A stretch of 64,000 nt of DNA from DATJGS01 sp035494735 (GCA_035494735.1 DATJGS010000041.1:1-64000), one strand, 5' to 3'; shown: positions 16,805 to 25,704, numbered from the stretch's first letter. Translations and numbers: made by a program. The notes: a model not told the origin generated them from the letters alone.

Positions 16805-16833
16805 TTGACGGGGCTCATGGCCCCGACTATTCT
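16805..16833 (+). promoter_or_regulatory. Promoter of the tRNA cluster
   Basis: TTGACG (16805-16810), a 17-bp spacer and TATTCT (16828-16833), ending 18 bases before tRNA-Pro. The spacer itself is a palindrome (GGGGCTCATGGCCCC). The transcript probably covers tRNA-Pro, -Arg and -His and may continue into pyruvate kinase. Confidence 0.65.
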
Positions 16834-16851
16834 TCCCGCCCTGAAAGTGAC

Positions 16852-16928
<77 letters not shown>

Positions 16929-16974
16929 ATTTGCCGGCCGCGACGTATCTGCCGGATTGGCCGGCTCGATCCCC

Positions 16975-17051
16975 GCGCCTGTAGCTCAGAAGGATAGAGC
17001 AACGGATTTCTAATCCGTGGGTCGGGGGTTCGATTCCCTCCAGGCGCGCCA
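16975..17051 (+). tRNA. tRNA-Arg (anticodon TCT)
   Basis: 77 nt including encoded CCA. Acceptor GCGCCTG/CAGGCGC, D arm AGCTCAGAAGGATAGAGC, anticodon stem ACGGA/TCCGT with loop TTTCTAA (anticodon TCT), T arm GGGGGTTCGATTCCCTC. Confidence 0.95.
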
Positions 17052-17096
17052 GATGACGTTCCTCGTACGCGCTGCCCATCTCGGTACCCGATGGCG

Positions 17097-17172
17097 GTGG
17101 ATGTAGCTCAGCTGGTAGAGCACCGGACTGTGGCTCCGGGTGTCGCGGGTTCGAACCCCGTCATCCACCCCA
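17097..17172 (+). tRNA. tRNA-His (anticodon GTG)
   Basis: 76 nt including CCA. Acceptor GTGGATG/CATCCAC, anticodon stem CCGGA/TCCGG with loop CTGTGGC (anticodon GTG). A G at 17096 faces discriminator C, the His-specific G-1:C73 pair. The pyruvate kinase gene starts 19 bases later. Confidence 0.95.
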
Positions 17173-17191
17173 CTCTTTCCTCGGAACGCGC

Positions 17192-18607
17192 ATGAGTCGC
17201 CGCGCCAAGATCGTGTGCACGTTGGGCCCGGCCACGTCGTCGCCCGAGCAGATCCGCGCCCTGGTCGACGCCGGCATGGACGTGGCGCGTCTCAATCTCT
17301 CGCACGGCACGCGCGAGGAGCACGCCGCGCTGTACCGCGTCGTGCGCGAGACGTCCGACGCGACGGGCCGCGCGGTCGGCATCCTCGTGGACCTGCAGGG
17401 GCCGAAGATCCGCCTCGGGCGCTTCGCGCGCGGCTCGGTGCGCCTCGAGACCGGCGCCGAGTTCGTGATCACGACCGACGTGATCGACGGCGATTGGAAA
17501 CGCGCCTCGACCGACTACCCGATGCTGGCCCGCGACGTGAAGCGGGGCGACACGCTCCTGATCGACGACGGACTCGTCAAGCTCGAGGTGCTCGCCTCGG
17601 ACGGCCACGACGTGCGCTGCCGGGTCGTCGAGGGCGGCACGGTGTCGGACCACAAGGGCATCAACCTGCCCGGCGTCACGGTCAGCGCGCCCGCGCTCAC
17701 GGAGAAGGATCGCGACGACCTGCGCTTCGCGCTGACGCTGCGCGCGGACTTGATCGCGCTGTCGTTCGTGCGCAGCGCCGCCGATGTGGTCGCCGTCCAC
17801 GCGGAGATGGACAAGAGCGGCGCGCGCCTGCCCGTCATCGCCAAGCTCGAGAAACCCGAGGCGGTCGCGAACCTCGAGGACATCGTCGTCGCGTTCGACG
17901 GCCTGATGGTGGCGCGCGGCGACCTCGGCGTGGAGATTCCGCTGGAGCAGGTGCCGCTCGTGCAGAAGCGCGCGATCCGCCTGGCCCGCGAGCACGCACG
18001 ACCGGTGATCGTGGCCACGCAGATGCTCGAGTCCATGATCCATCACTCGCGCCCGACGCGCGCCGAGGCGTCGGACGTCGCGAACGCCGCGCTCGACGGC
18101 GCGGACGCGCTCATGCTCTCGGCGGAAACCAGCGTCGGCGAGTACGCGACGACGGCGGCCGCAACCATGGCGCGGCTGATCGAGGCCGCGGAGGCGCAGG
18201 GCCTGTCCCATCTGTCCGGCGTCGACCTGCATCCGGCGCACACGCCGGACGCGATCGCGCTCGCCGCGGTTCGCGCCGCCGAGCACATCGGCGCCTGCGC
18301 GCTCGTCGCGTTCACGCAGAGCGGGCAGACGGCGCGGCGCGTGGCCAGCCATCGCCAGCGCATCCCGCTGCTCGCGTTCACGACCGAGCCCGCGGTGCGC
18401 AGCCAGCTCGCGCTGGCCTGGGGCGTTGAGACGTTCGTGGTGCCGTGGGTCGCCGACACCGACGCCATGATCGATCAGGTCAATCGCGCGCTGCTCGCGC
18501 TCAACCGCTGGCCGGTCGGGAGCGCGGTCGTCGTCGTCGCGGGCACGCCGCCGGGCGCGTCGGGCTCGACGAACATGCTGCGCGTGCATCGTCTCGTCGC
18601 GCCCTGA
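17192..18607 (+). CDS. pyk: Pyruvate kinase
   Basis: 471 residues. It transfers phosphate from PEP to ADP, the last step of glycolysis. Visible motifs: KIVCTLGPATSS at the start, RLNLSHG, DLQGPKIR, the B domain, then VIAKLEKPEAVANLE with the catalytic lysine, MVARGDLGVEIP (metal site), IVATQMLESM and ALMLSAETSVGEY. The C-terminal domain (about 345-471) is complete. It lies directly behind tRNA-His and may be read from the tRNA promoter. PPDK at 38-41 kb can run the reverse direction. Confidence 0.96.
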   Translation: MSRRAKIVCTLGPATSSPEQIRALVDAGMDVARLNLSHGTREEHAALYRVVRETSDATGRAVGILVDLQGPKIRLGRFARGSVRLETGAEFVITTDVIDGDWKRASTDYPMLARDVKRGDTLLIDDGLVKLEVLASDGHDVRCRVVEGGTVSDHKGINLPGVTVSAPALTEKDRDDLRFALTLRADLIALSFVRSAADVVAVHAEMDKSGARLPVIAKLEKPEAVANLEDIVVAFDGLMVARGDLGVEIPLEQVPLVQKRAIRLAREHARPVIVATQMLESMIHHSRPTRAEASDVANAALDGADALMLSAETSVGEYATTAAATMARLIEAAEAQGLSHLSGVDLHPAHTPDAIALAAVRAAEHIGACALVAFTQSGQTARRVASHRQRIPLLAFTTEPAVRSQLALAWGVETFVVPWVADTDAMIDQVNRALLALNRWPVGSAVVVVAGTPPGASGSTNMLRVHRLVAP

Positions 18608-18649
18608 CGCGGCCGAGCGGCGTCCGCCGTCAGCGCGCGACGCGACGCC

Positions 18650-19237
18650 TCAGCGGGCCCACAGCGACGCGATCAGCCGCTGCACCGCGCGGCCGCGATG
18701 CGACAGGCGGTTCTTCTCTTCGAGCGTGAGTTCGGCGAGCGTGCGCCCGAGGTCGGGCAGCTCGAACACCGGGTCGTAGCCGAACCCGTTGCTGCCGCGC
18801 GGCTCGAGCGTGATGCGACCCTCGAGCACGCCCTCGGCCACGATTTCCGGGCCGCGCGGGAACGCGGCCACGAGCACGGTGCGAAAGCGCGCCGTGCGCT
18901 TCTCGAGCGGCACGGCCTTCATCTGCTCGAGCACGGCCTCGACGTTGTCCTGGTCGCGCGCCGAGGGTCCGGCGTAGCGCGACGTGCGTACGCCCGGCCG
19001 CCCGTGCAGCGCGTCGATCTCGAGCCCGGTGTCGTCCGCGATCGACGCGAAGCGCGAGACCTGGACCGCGGCCTTGGCCTTGAGCTCGGCGTTCTCGAGC
19101 AGCGTCGCGCCGGTCTCGGCGGGCACCGACGCGCCGGGATAGTCGGCGATGCCGGTCAGCTCGATGTCCGAACCCTCGAACAGTCGCTTGAATTCGCGCA
19201 GCTTGTCGCGATTGAACGTGGCGAGCGTATAGTGCAC
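18650..19237 (-). CDS. rdgB: RdgB/HAM1 non-canonical purine NTP pyrophosphatase
   Basis: 195 residues from GTG 19237, preceded by GGGAGG; the longer in-frame reading belongs to noise within rph. It hydrolyses ITP, dITP and XTP to monophosphates, keeping hypoxanthine out of nucleic acids. Motifs: LATFNRDKLREFKRLF (substrate-binding S/T-x-N-x-x-K), SIADDTGLEIDALHGRPGVRTSRYAG, GSNGFGYDPVF and LSHRGRA near the C-terminus. Last gene of the amidase-GerMN-murI-rph-rdgB run. Confidence 0.94.
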   Translation of the reverse strand: MHYTLATFNRDKLREFKRLFEGSDIELTGIADYPGASVPAETGATLLENAELKAKAAVQVSRFASIADDTGLEIDALHGRPGVRTSRYAGPSARDQDNVEAVLEQMKAVPLEKRTARFRTVLVAAFPRGPEIVAEGVLEGRITLEPRGSNGFGYDPVFELPDLGRTLAELTLEEKNRLSHRGRAVQRLIASLWAR

Positions 19238-19266
19238 GCGGCCTCCCAGGCCGACCGGATGCGGCG

Positions 19267-20061
19267 TCAGCTGCCGAGCGGCAGCAGGCCGGAGGAGCCG
19301 AGCAGTTTGCGCTGGAACGCGACGACACGGCGGATGCCGCTGCGCGCCAGGGACAGCAGCGCGCGCAGGTCCTGGTCGGCGAACGACGTGCCTTCGCCGG
19401 TGCCCTGCAATTCGACGAAGCGCCCGCCGCCCGTCATCACCACGTTCATGTCGACCTGGGCGCGCGAGTCCTCCGCGTAGTCGAGGTCGAGGCAGGGCAC
19501 GCCGTCCACGAGCCCGACCGAGATCGCCGCGATCGCGTCCTTGAGCGGTGGGCTCACCAGGTGATTGCGGTTCGACAGCGTGACGAACGCGTCGTGCAGC
19601 GCGACGAGGGCGCCGTTGATCGCGGCGGTGCGCGTGCCGCCGTCGGCTTCCAGCACGTCGCAATCCAGGGTGATCGTGCGTTCGCCGAACGCCTTGAGAT
19701 CCGTGACCGCGCGCAGCGAGCGGCCGATCAGGCGCTGGATCTCCTGCGCCCGTCCGCCGGTCTGGCTGCTGCGCGGCGTGCGATCGTTCGTGGCGCGCGG
19801 CAGCATGCCGTACTCCGCGGTGACCCAGCCCTGGCCCTTGCCGCGTAGCCAGCCCGGCAGCCGGTCTTCGACGCTGGCCGAACACAGCACGCGTGTGCGC
19901 CCCATGGTGACGAGCGCCGAGCCCTCGGCGTGCTTCATGACGCCGCGCTCGACCTTGAACGCGCGCATGCGCTTCGGGGTCCGGCCGCCTTCGCGCTGGA
20001 AATCGGGCGGCGCCTGCGGGCGGCCCTCGCGTTCGCGGATCGCGGCGGGCTTGCGCGTCAT
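19267..20061 (-). CDS. rph: Ribonuclease PH
   Basis: 264 residues from ATG 20061, overlapping the murI stop (ATGA). A phosphorolytic 3'-5' exonuclease that trims tRNA precursors. The N-terminus has extra residues, then KVERGVMKHAEGSALVTMGRTRVLC, PRATNDRTPRSSQTGGRAQE and RLIGRSLRAV, the RNase PH hallmarks; the phosphate-binding Arg and the Asp pair (DCDVLEADGGTR and DLDYAEDSRAQVDMN) are present. The rph-rdgB order is common in bacteria. Confidence 0.95.
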   Translation of the reverse strand: MTRKPAAIREREGRPQAPPDFQREGGRTPKRMRAFKVERGVMKHAEGSALVTMGRTRVLCSASVEDRLPGWLRGKGQGWVTAEYGMLPRATNDRTPRSSQTGGRAQEIQRLIGRSLRAVTDLKAFGERTITLDCDVLEADGGTRTAAINGALVALHDAFVTLSNRNHLVSPPLKDAIAAISVGLVDGVPCLDLDYAEDSRAQVDMNVVMTGGGRFVELQGTGEGTSFADQDLRALLSLARSGIRRVVAFQRKLLGSSGLLPLGS

Positions 20062-20939
20062 GCGCGCTCCGCGCTGGGAGCGAGCGTCGGCCGGGGTGCG
20101 CGCGTCACCGGCGAGCGCTCGAACCACGGCAGGTCGGTCTGATCCACGATGGTCGTGGGCGGCAACTCGCGGCCGAGGAAGCCGCGCGCCACGCGTGCGA
20201 AGTCGAGGCGCTCGTCGCTCAGGAAGAAATGGTGCTCGGCCTTGCCCGACGCGAGCTGGCCGCGCTCGCCCAGCAGCGCCGCCATCGCGCGCGCCGCCTC
20301 GGCGCCCGAGTCGACGAGTCGCACCGTCGGCCCCAGCAGCTCGGCGAGCAGCGGCGCGATCAGCGGATAGTGCGTGCAGCCGAGGATGACGCTCTCGAGG
20401 TCCGCGGCGCGCAGCTCCACGAGGTACTCCTCCGCCACCTGGCGCATCACCGGATGCTGCAGCCAGCCCTCCTCGATCAGCGGCACGAACATCGGACAGG
20501 CGCGCGAGATCACGTTCGCGCCAGGGGCCAGCGTCTCGAGCGCGCGCGGATACGCGCCGCTCGTGACCGTGGCCAGCGTGCCCAGCACGCCGATACGCCC
20601 GCGCGGACTGGCCGCCGCGGCGGCGCGGGCGGCCGGCTCGATCACGCCGACGACCGGGATGTCGAGCCGCGCGCTCAGCGTGTCGAGCGCGTACGACGAC
20701 GCGGTGTTGCACGCGACCAGCATGGCCTTCACGTTCTGGCGGACGAGGAACGCGGCGATCTCGAGGCTGAAGCGGGTCACGGTGTCGCGCGACTTCGCGC
20801 CGTACGGCAGGCGCGCGGTGTCGCCGAAGTACACGATGGATTCGGCCGGCAGCGTGCGCAGCAGCTCGCGCACCGCGGTCAGCCCGCCGAGACCGGAGTC
20901 GAACACGCCGATGGGGCGCGGATCATGGGTGGCCGGCAT
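20058..20939 (-). CDS. murI: Glutamate racemase
   Basis: 293 residues. It makes D-glutamate for peptidoglycan. The two catalytic cysteines are in VACNTASS and ILGCTHYPL; the first Asp is in GVFDSGLGGLT and YFGDTARLPYG is the glycine-rich loop. The C-terminal 30 residues are a basic/proline tail beyond the usual 260-270 length. Located between a GerMN protein and rph. Confidence 0.96.
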   Translation of the reverse strand: MPATHDPRPIGVFDSGLGGLTAVRELLRTLPAESIVYFGDTARLPYGAKSRDTVTRFSLEIAAFLVRQNVKAMLVACNTASSYALDTLSARLDIPVVGVIEPAARAAAAASPRGRIGVLGTLATVTSGAYPRALETLAPGANVISRACPMFVPLIEEGWLQHPVMRQVAEEYLVELRAADLESVILGCTHYPLIAPLLAELLGPTVRLVDSGAEAARAMAALLGERGQLASGKAEHHFFLSDERLDFARVARGFLGRELPPTTIVDQTDLPWFERSPVTRAPRPTLAPSAERA

Positions 20940-20952
20940 GCACGTCCTCTTT

Positions 20953-21513
20953 TCAGGGCCAGTCGGAGACGTCGATCGGGCGATCCAGCGGCAGGTGCCC
21001 GCCCAGCGTGGACAACGGTTCGCCTCCGCACACCAGCAGCAGCCGCTTCACTTCCGGCACGTTGTCCGCCACGGTGCGGACTAGCGACGCGATCGCCAGA
21101 TACTCGGCGGTCGATCCGCCGTGGAATCCCTGCACGAACGCGCGCGACAGATCCAGTGTCATCTGCCCGCGATCGTCGAGGTAGACGTGCAGCACGGACG
21201 TCCCCGCGGGGAGCGCAGCCACCGCGTTCGCGTGCAGGGGACCGCGATCCAACTCGGCCACGAGCGCGGTCACGCGGTCGTGGAGCGTCCCGCCTTCGAC
21301 CAAGTCGCGCGCCTCGCCGACGAGACTGTCGCCCGACGGCGCCGCGAAGTACAGGCGCACCGCCTTGAGGCCCGCGGCGACCGTGTCCGGGCGCGCCGCG
21401 GCGCGGTTCGCGCCGCGCTGCGGCGACCGCGCGTGCCACAACGCCCACGCTAGCACAGCGAACAGAAGCGCTCCAATCGCGACGCGCACGGCACGCCGGG
21501 CGAACGCGCTCAT
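20953..21513 (-). CDS. GerMN-domain membrane-anchored protein
   Basis: 186 residues from ATG 21513, overlapping the amidase stop (ATGA). One N-terminal transmembrane helix (about 8-27) is followed by a short linker and a GerMN (sporulation/germination) domain: AVRLYFAAPSGDSLV, RVTALVAELDRGP, LPAGTSVLHVYLDDRGQMTLDLS and a C-terminal VKRLLLVCGGEPLSTLGGH. GerMN proteins lie outside the inner membrane and often adjoin N-acetylmuramoyl-L-alanine amidases, as here. No sporulation genes are visible; a role in cell-wall remodelling is likely. Confidence 0.88.
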   Translation of the reverse strand: MSAFARRAVRVAIGALLFAVLAWALWHARSPQRGANRAAARPDTVAAGLKAVRLYFAAPSGDSLVGEARDLVEGGTLHDRVTALVAELDRGPLHANAVAALPAGTSVLHVYLDDRGQMTLDLSRAFVQGFHGGSTAEYLAIASLVRTVADNVPEVKRLLLVCGGEPLSTLGGHLPLDRPIDVSDWP

Positions 21514-22976
21514 TCGTTCCTCTGCCAGGCTTCGACGCCGTCGGCGATGGCAATGGCGATGGCGTCCTGCCCGGCGTCGCCGCTGACGCGCTCGCGATCC
21601 GCGGGATTCGTGAGCGTCGCGCACTCGAGCAGCAGCCCCGGCGCGTTCACGCCCAGCAGCTCGATGGGCAGCGTCTCGCGCAGTCGCGTCGGTCCCGAGT
21701 CGCGCAGCTCGAGCGCGGTCAGCACGGCCTCGCCCAGCGCCCGGCTTTGCACCGCGTAACGCGCCGCGACCTCGCGCCACGGCAGCACGGCCAGCGTGGC
21801 GGCCTCGGGCGCGCCGCGCGTGCCCGACGCGCCCGAGTAGGACGCCGGCGGGCACAGCGCCGTGGCGCCGCGCGCGCGCGGGTTCGCGAAGCCGTCGACG
21901 TGCAGCGACAGGACCAGATCGGCCCGCGCGCGATTCGCGATCTCGGCGCGCTGCTCGGCCGAGATCGCGCGATCGTCGTCGCGCGTCAGCACGACGCGCA
22001 CGCCGAGGCGGCGCTCGAGTTCGGTGCGCACGCGCTTGGCGAGTGCGAGCGTCAGGTCCTTCTCTTCGAGGCCGTGGTCGATCACGCCGGGGTCGGCGCC
22101 GCCGTGGCCTGGGTCGATCACGACGATGCGCAGATGGCGCGGCCCGCTCGGGCCCTCGGGCGCGAACGCCTCCCACGCCGCCACCGGCGCGCGCGAGACC
22201 TCGAGCGTGACGCGGCCCGGCTCGCGCACCAGGCGGAACGCCGCCGCGTCGGGCGCGATGCGGAGTTCGAACGCGCAACCGGTGACCGCGGCGAGACCGC
22301 GCACCCCGCGCACCAGGCCGACGCTTCCGCTGTCGGCGGCGCCGCCCGCGTAGAAGCCGGCGAAGCGCAGGCGGAAGTGTTCGCGCGCCCGGCTCACGAC
22401 CTGCGCGTCCTCGGGCTGATCGACGGGCAGCGTCAGCCGGGTGACGCCCTCGGCCACGCTCAGGCGCGGCGTGCCCACCGTGCCGCTCGTCGGCACCACC
22501 AGCACCATGCCGCGGCGCGCGTCGTACAGCAGGCGGGCCAGCGTGGAATCGTGGGGCAGCGAGTCGAGCAGCGCGACCGGCGCCTGCAGCTCGCCGTGCA
22601 CCGAGCGCACCGGGTCGGGAAGCCGGAGCGTCGCGTCGTCGACGATCACGAACGGGTTGTCGGCGGTCAGCTGCACGCGATGCGCGCCCGAGCGCAGCTC
22701 GAGCTTGCGCACGTCGGCGCGCCAGTACTTCGCGGCGTCGAGCAGGCGCGCCAGGTCGTTCGCGCCGACGCAGGGCTTCTGGTCGACCACGTGCACGGGC
22801 GCGCCTTCCAGCCCGCGCGGCTCGATCGGCGGACTCACCGCGCGGCCGGCGCTCGCGACGTGCGGCAGCACGGCGACGGCCAGCGTCAACGCCAGGCCTG
22901 CCCACGCGGCGCCGCGCCGCGTGCGCCCCACGTCGCGCCGCGCGTCGGGCGCCGGCTCGTGCTTCATCCCGCTCAC
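21510..22976 (-). CDS. N-acetylmuramoyl-L-alanine amidase (Amidase_3)
   Basis: 488 residues, GTG 22976 overlapping the smpB stop (GTGA); ATG 22967 is an alternative. A signal peptide ends near residue 43 (HVASAG). Residues about 60-260 form an AMIN-like region with beta strands. The zinc amidase domain begins near 283: VVIDPGHGG with His291, GLEEKD with Glu305 as probable ligand, SLHVDG with His359, and the catalytic Glu in LLECATLTN. It removes stem peptides from murein during cell separation. Confidence 0.93.
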   Translation of the reverse strand: MSGMKHEPAPDARRDVGRTRRGAAWAGLALTLAVAVLPHVASAGRAVSPPIEPRGLEGAPVHVVDQKPCVGANDLARLLDAAKYWRADVRKLELRSGAHRVQLTADNPFVIVDDATLRLPDPVRSVHGELQAPVALLDSLPHDSTLARLLYDARRGMVLVVPTSGTVGTPRLSVAEGVTRLTLPVDQPEDAQVVSRAREHFRLRFAGFYAGGAADSGSVGLVRGVRGLAAVTGCAFELRIAPDAAAFRLVREPGRVTLEVSRAPVAAWEAFAPEGPSGPRHLRIVVIDPGHGGADPGVIDHGLEEKDLTLALAKRVRTELERRLGVRVVLTRDDDRAISAEQRAEIANRARADLVLSLHVDGFANPRARGATALCPPASYSGASGTRGAPEAATLAVLPWREVAARYAVQSRALGEAVLTALELRDSGPTRLRETLPIELLGVNAPGLLLECATLTNPADRERVSGDAGQDAIAIAIADGVEAWQRNE

Positions 22977-23452
22977 TCGTCCCGTCCCTTGTTGCGGCGC
23001 GCGCGGTCCATCTCGCGCTTCGCGTCCTTCTCGGCCATCGTGGCGCGCTTGTCGTACAGCTTCTTGCCCTTGGCCACGCCGATCAGCAGTTTGGCGCGCC
23101 CGCGAGAGAAGTACAGCCGCAGCGGGATCAGCGTCTGGCCTTTCTGCGCCACGGCTTCTCTCAGCCGCACGATCTCCTTCTTGTGGAGGAGGAGCTTGCG
23201 CGAGCGCACCGGGTCCGGGTTCGAGCGGTTGCCCTGGGCGTACGGGGAGATGTGCAGCTGGCGGACGAACGCCTCGTCGTTCTCGACGGTGGCGAACGAC
23301 TCCGCGAGGCTGGCGCTGCCCTGGCGCAGGCTCTTCACCTCGGTGCCTGTCAGCACGAGGCCGGCCTCGAACGTTTCCAGGATAAAGTAGTCGTGGCTGG
23401 CCCGGCGATTCTGGGCCACCACCCGCTCGGCCGACTCGGGACTAGGGCTCAT
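22973..23452 (-). CDS. smpB: SsrA-binding protein SmpB
   Basis: 159 residues. It delivers tmRNA to stalled ribosomes and mimics part of a tRNA anticodon arm. Motifs: VAQNRRASHDYFILETFEAG, LTGTEVKSLRQG, the LHISPY segment and the basic tail GKKLYDKRATMAEKDAKREMDRA, which folds as a helix in the mRNA channel. The tmRNA gene is 9 kb away on the same strand. Confidence 0.97.
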   Translation of the reverse strand: MSPSPESAERVVAQNRRASHDYFILETFEAGLVLTGTEVKSLRQGSASLAESFATVENDEAFVRQLHISPYAQGNRSNPDPVRSRKLLLHKKEIVRLREAVAQKGQTLIPLRLYFSRGRAKLLIGVAKGKKLYDKRATMAEKDAKREMDRARRNKGRDE

Positions 23453-23535
23453 GGGACTCGGCGCATCGAGGTGCGCGGCCGGAGGATCGGGCCGTGCCGG
23501 CTGGCCTTCCGGCGCGGCGGCTCGAGCGGTTGGTG

Positions 23536-23622
23536 TGGTGCGGAAGGGGGGATTTGAACCCCCACACCCTTTCGGGCGCTAGAACCTGAATCTAGTGCGT
23601 CTGCCAGTTCCGCCACTTCCGC
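23536..23622 (-). tRNA. tRNA-Leu (anticodon CAG)
   Basis: 87 nt on the minus strand, class II with long variable arm. Acceptor GCGGAAG/CTTCCGC, anticodon stem CTAGA/TCTAG with loop TTCAGGT (anticodon CAG), variable arm GCGCCCGAAAGGGTGTG, T arm GGGGGTTCAAATCCCCC, CCA encoded. It lies 83 bases ahead of smpB. Confidence 0.95.
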
Positions 23623-23639
23623 ACGAAGTCGAGGCGGGG

Positions 23640-23668
23640 AATATAGGGGGCACCTTGGGGCGCGTCAA
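23640..23668 (-). promoter_or_regulatory. Promoter of tRNA-Leu
   Basis: On the minus strand TTGACG (23668-23663), 17 bp, TATATT (23645-23640). The -10 box ends 17 bases before the tRNA. Like the other tRNA promoter it has a TATnnT box rather than the TAGnnT seen before protein genes. Confidence 0.7.
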
Positions 23669-23724
23669 ACATCGGGGCGAAGCGCTCGCCGACCGCGTCC
23701 CAAAGGGTCGCGACGCGACTTGCC

Positions 23725-24699
23725 CTACCGCGCGCGCTTGCGCGCGAGCGCACGGTCGGCGGCGGCGACGATGTCCTTGGCGCGCAGGCCGAACGCGTCC
23801 ATCAGCTCGCTGGGCTTGCCCGACTGGCCGAAGCGGTCGTGGACGGCGACCAGCTCCATCGGCACCGGCGTGCTCTGCACGACGACCTCGGCGACGGCGC
23901 CGCCGAGACCCCCGTTCACCTGGTGCTCTTCCGCCGTGACGATGGCGCCGGTCTCCTTCGCGCAGCGCACGATGAGCTCGCGGTCGAGCGGCTTCACGGT
24001 GTGCAGGTTGACGACGCGCGCCGCGAGGCCGCGCGTGGCCAGCGCTTCGCGCGCGCGCAGCGCCTCGTACACCATGACGCCGCACGCGATGATCGTGAGG
24101 TCCGTCCCTTCCGCGAACACCTCGCCCTTGCCGAACGTGAACGGCGTGTGTTCGTCGGTCACGACCGGCACGTCCTCGCGCCCGAAGCGCAGGTACACCG
24201 GGCCGACGTGCGCGGCCGCGGCCTTCGTGGCCTTGTACGTCTCCCAGAAGTCGCACGGCACGATCATGCTCATGTTCGGGATCGAGCGGATGATGCTGAT
24301 CTCCTCCATGGCCTGATGCGTCGCGCCGTCGGGGCCCACCGAGATGCCGCCGTGCGCGCCGGCGATCTTCACGTTCAGGTTCGAGTACGCGACCGTCACG
24401 CGGATCTGGTCCGCGGCGCGACACGACGCGAACGCGCCGTACGTCGCGAAGAACGGGACCTTGCCCATGGCCGCGAGCCCGGCCGAGATGCAGCACATGT
24501 TCTGCTCGGCGATGCCGACCTGGATGAAGCGCTCGGGAAAGCGCTCGGCGAAGAAGTGCACCATCGTCGACTCGCTGAGGTCGCCGACCAGCACGACGAT
24601 GCGCGGGTCCTTTTCGCCGAGGTCCACGAGCGCGCGGCCGAAGCCTTCGCGCGTCTTCTTCATTTCGACTTTTTCGGGCAGCGAGATGGTCGCGGTCAT
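23725..24699 (-). CDS. Transketolase, C-terminal subunit
   Basis: 324 residues. The C-terminal half of transketolase (pyrimidine-binding plus transketolase_C domains) as a separate polypeptide. Motifs: VVLVGDLSEST, RFIQVGIAEQNM with the catalytic Glu of the pyrimidine domain, FATYGAFASCRAADQIR, AGAHGGISVGPDGATHQ and GGLGGAVAEVV. It pairs with the subunit encoded four bases upstream to move two-carbon units in the pentose phosphate pathway. Confidence 0.94.
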   Translation of the reverse strand: MTATISLPEKVEMKKTREGFGRALVDLGEKDPRIVVLVGDLSESTMVHFFAERFPERFIQVGIAEQNMCCISAGLAAMGKVPFFATYGAFASCRAADQIRVTVAYSNLNVKIAGAHGGISVGPDGATHQAMEEISIIRSIPNMSMIVPCDFWETYKATKAAAAHVGPVYLRFGREDVPVVTDEHTPFTFGKGEVFAEGTDLTIIACGVMVYEALRAREALATRGLAARVVNLHTVKPLDRELIVRCAKETGAIVTAEEHQVNGGLGGAVAEVVVQSTPVPMELVAVHDRFGQSGKPSELMDAFGLRAKDIVAAADRALARKRAR

Positions 24700-24703
24700 G
24701 GCG

Positions 24704-25615
24704 TCAGTTCGCGAGCAGCCGCGCCGACCACTCGGCGTAGGACGTGCCCAGTTCCTTGAGCGCGGCTTCGGCCTGATCGGGCTTCGGTGGCTTGCCGTGC
24801 CAGTGGTAGTCGTCCGCCATGTAGGAGACGCCCTGCCCCATCACGGTGTGCGCCAGGATCACGCTCGGGCGGCCGCGATGCGCGCGGGCCTCGGCGATCG
24901 CGCGTAGGATGTCGCGCATGTCGTGGCCCTGGCAGTCGATCACGTTCCAATTGAACGCGCGCCACTTGTCGGCCAGCGGCTTGATGCCGAGGATGTCCTC
25001 GACGTCGCCGTCGATCTGTTTGCGGTTGTAATCGATGAACGCGCACAGCTGGTCGAGCTTGTAGTGCCCCGCGAACATCGCCGCTTCCCAGATCTGCCCT
25101 TCCTGCTGCTCGCCGTCGCCCATCACGCAGTACACGCGGCGCGGGTGATGGTCGATGCGCGCGGCCATCGCGACGCCGCAGCACACCGACAGCCCCTGCC
25201 CGAGCGAGCCGGCCGAGACCTCGATGCCGGGCGTGTCGTGCGTCGAGGGGTGACCCTGCGCGTGGCCGTCGAACGCTCGGAACTTCATCAGGTCCTTGAG
25301 CGGGAAGTAGCCGCGCTCGGCCATCAGCGAATAGATGACCGGCGTCACGTGGCCGATCGAGAAGTGCCAGTAGTCGCGCTCCGGCCACTTCGGGTTCCTG
25401 GGATCGATGTTCAGCTCGTTGAAGAACAGCGCCGTGCCGAAGTCGGCGCACGACAAAGGCCCGCCCGAGTGCCCGGTCTGGGCCTTGGACAGCAGCGTGA
25501 CGATGTCGCGGCGGATCTCGAGCGCCTTCTTCTCGAGGCGTTCGACCGGCCATCCCAGGCGGCCGGCCCGGTGCGCGGCGGCCAGTTCGTCGGGCGGAGC
25601 GACTTCGGAGGACAC
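24704..25615 (-). CDS. Transketolase, N-terminal (TPP-binding) subunit
   Basis: 303 residues. It binds thiamine diphosphate: GHSGGPLSCADFGTALFF, SAGSLGQGLSVCCGVAMA and the GDGEQQEGQIWEAA motif, then FIDYNRKQIDG. Split transketolases of about 300 plus 320 residues are known in many bacteria and archaea. The gene leads the two-gene unit. A TTGACC/TAGTGT promoter sits 44-73 bases upstream within an inverted repeat. Confidence 0.94.
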   Translation of the reverse strand: MSSEVAPPDELAAAHRAGRLGWPVERLEKKALEIRRDIVTLLSKAQTGHSGGPLSCADFGTALFFNELNIDPRNPKWPERDYWHFSIGHVTPVIYSLMAERGYFPLKDLMKFRAFDGHAQGHPSTHDTPGIEVSAGSLGQGLSVCCGVAMAARIDHHPRRVYCVMGDGEQQEGQIWEAAMFAGHYKLDQLCAFIDYNRKQIDGDVEDILGIKPLADKWRAFNWNVIDCQGHDMRDILRAIAEARAHRGRPSVILAHTVMGQGVSYMADDYHWHGKPPKPDQAEAALKELGTSYAEWSARLLAN

Positions 25616-25658
25616 GGGGCGGATCTCCAGGTGGGATGGGTGGCAAAGACGCGCGAGG

Positions 25659-25688
25659 ACACTAACGGCGCGGGCCGGTGAGGGTCAA
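25659..25688 (-). promoter_or_regulatory. Promoter of the split transketolase operon
   Basis: On the minus strand TTGACC (25688-25683), 18 bp, TAGTGT (25664-25659). Start near 25652 gives a leader of about 37 nt. The -35 box falls on the loop of the hairpin at 25669-25704. Confidence 0.5.
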
Positions 25689-25704
25689 TCCCTCCCGGCC
25701 CGCG
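25669..25704 (-). terminator. Long hairpin between lamin-tail gene and transketolase operon
   Basis: Inverted repeat with a 10-bp GC arm (25669-25678 with 25695-25704), one bulged base and a further 5-bp arm (25680-25684 with 25690-25694) around loop TCAAT. It could end transcripts from the lamin-tail gene, but it also covers the transketolase -35 box, so it could be an operator. No T run follows. Confidence 0.55.

Noticed and set aside
16805..16827. GGGGCTCATGGCCCC palindrome as an operator
   Set aside because: It is the spacer of a tRNA promoter and its arms are short; likely structural coincidence or a stringent-type discriminator, not enough to call a site.
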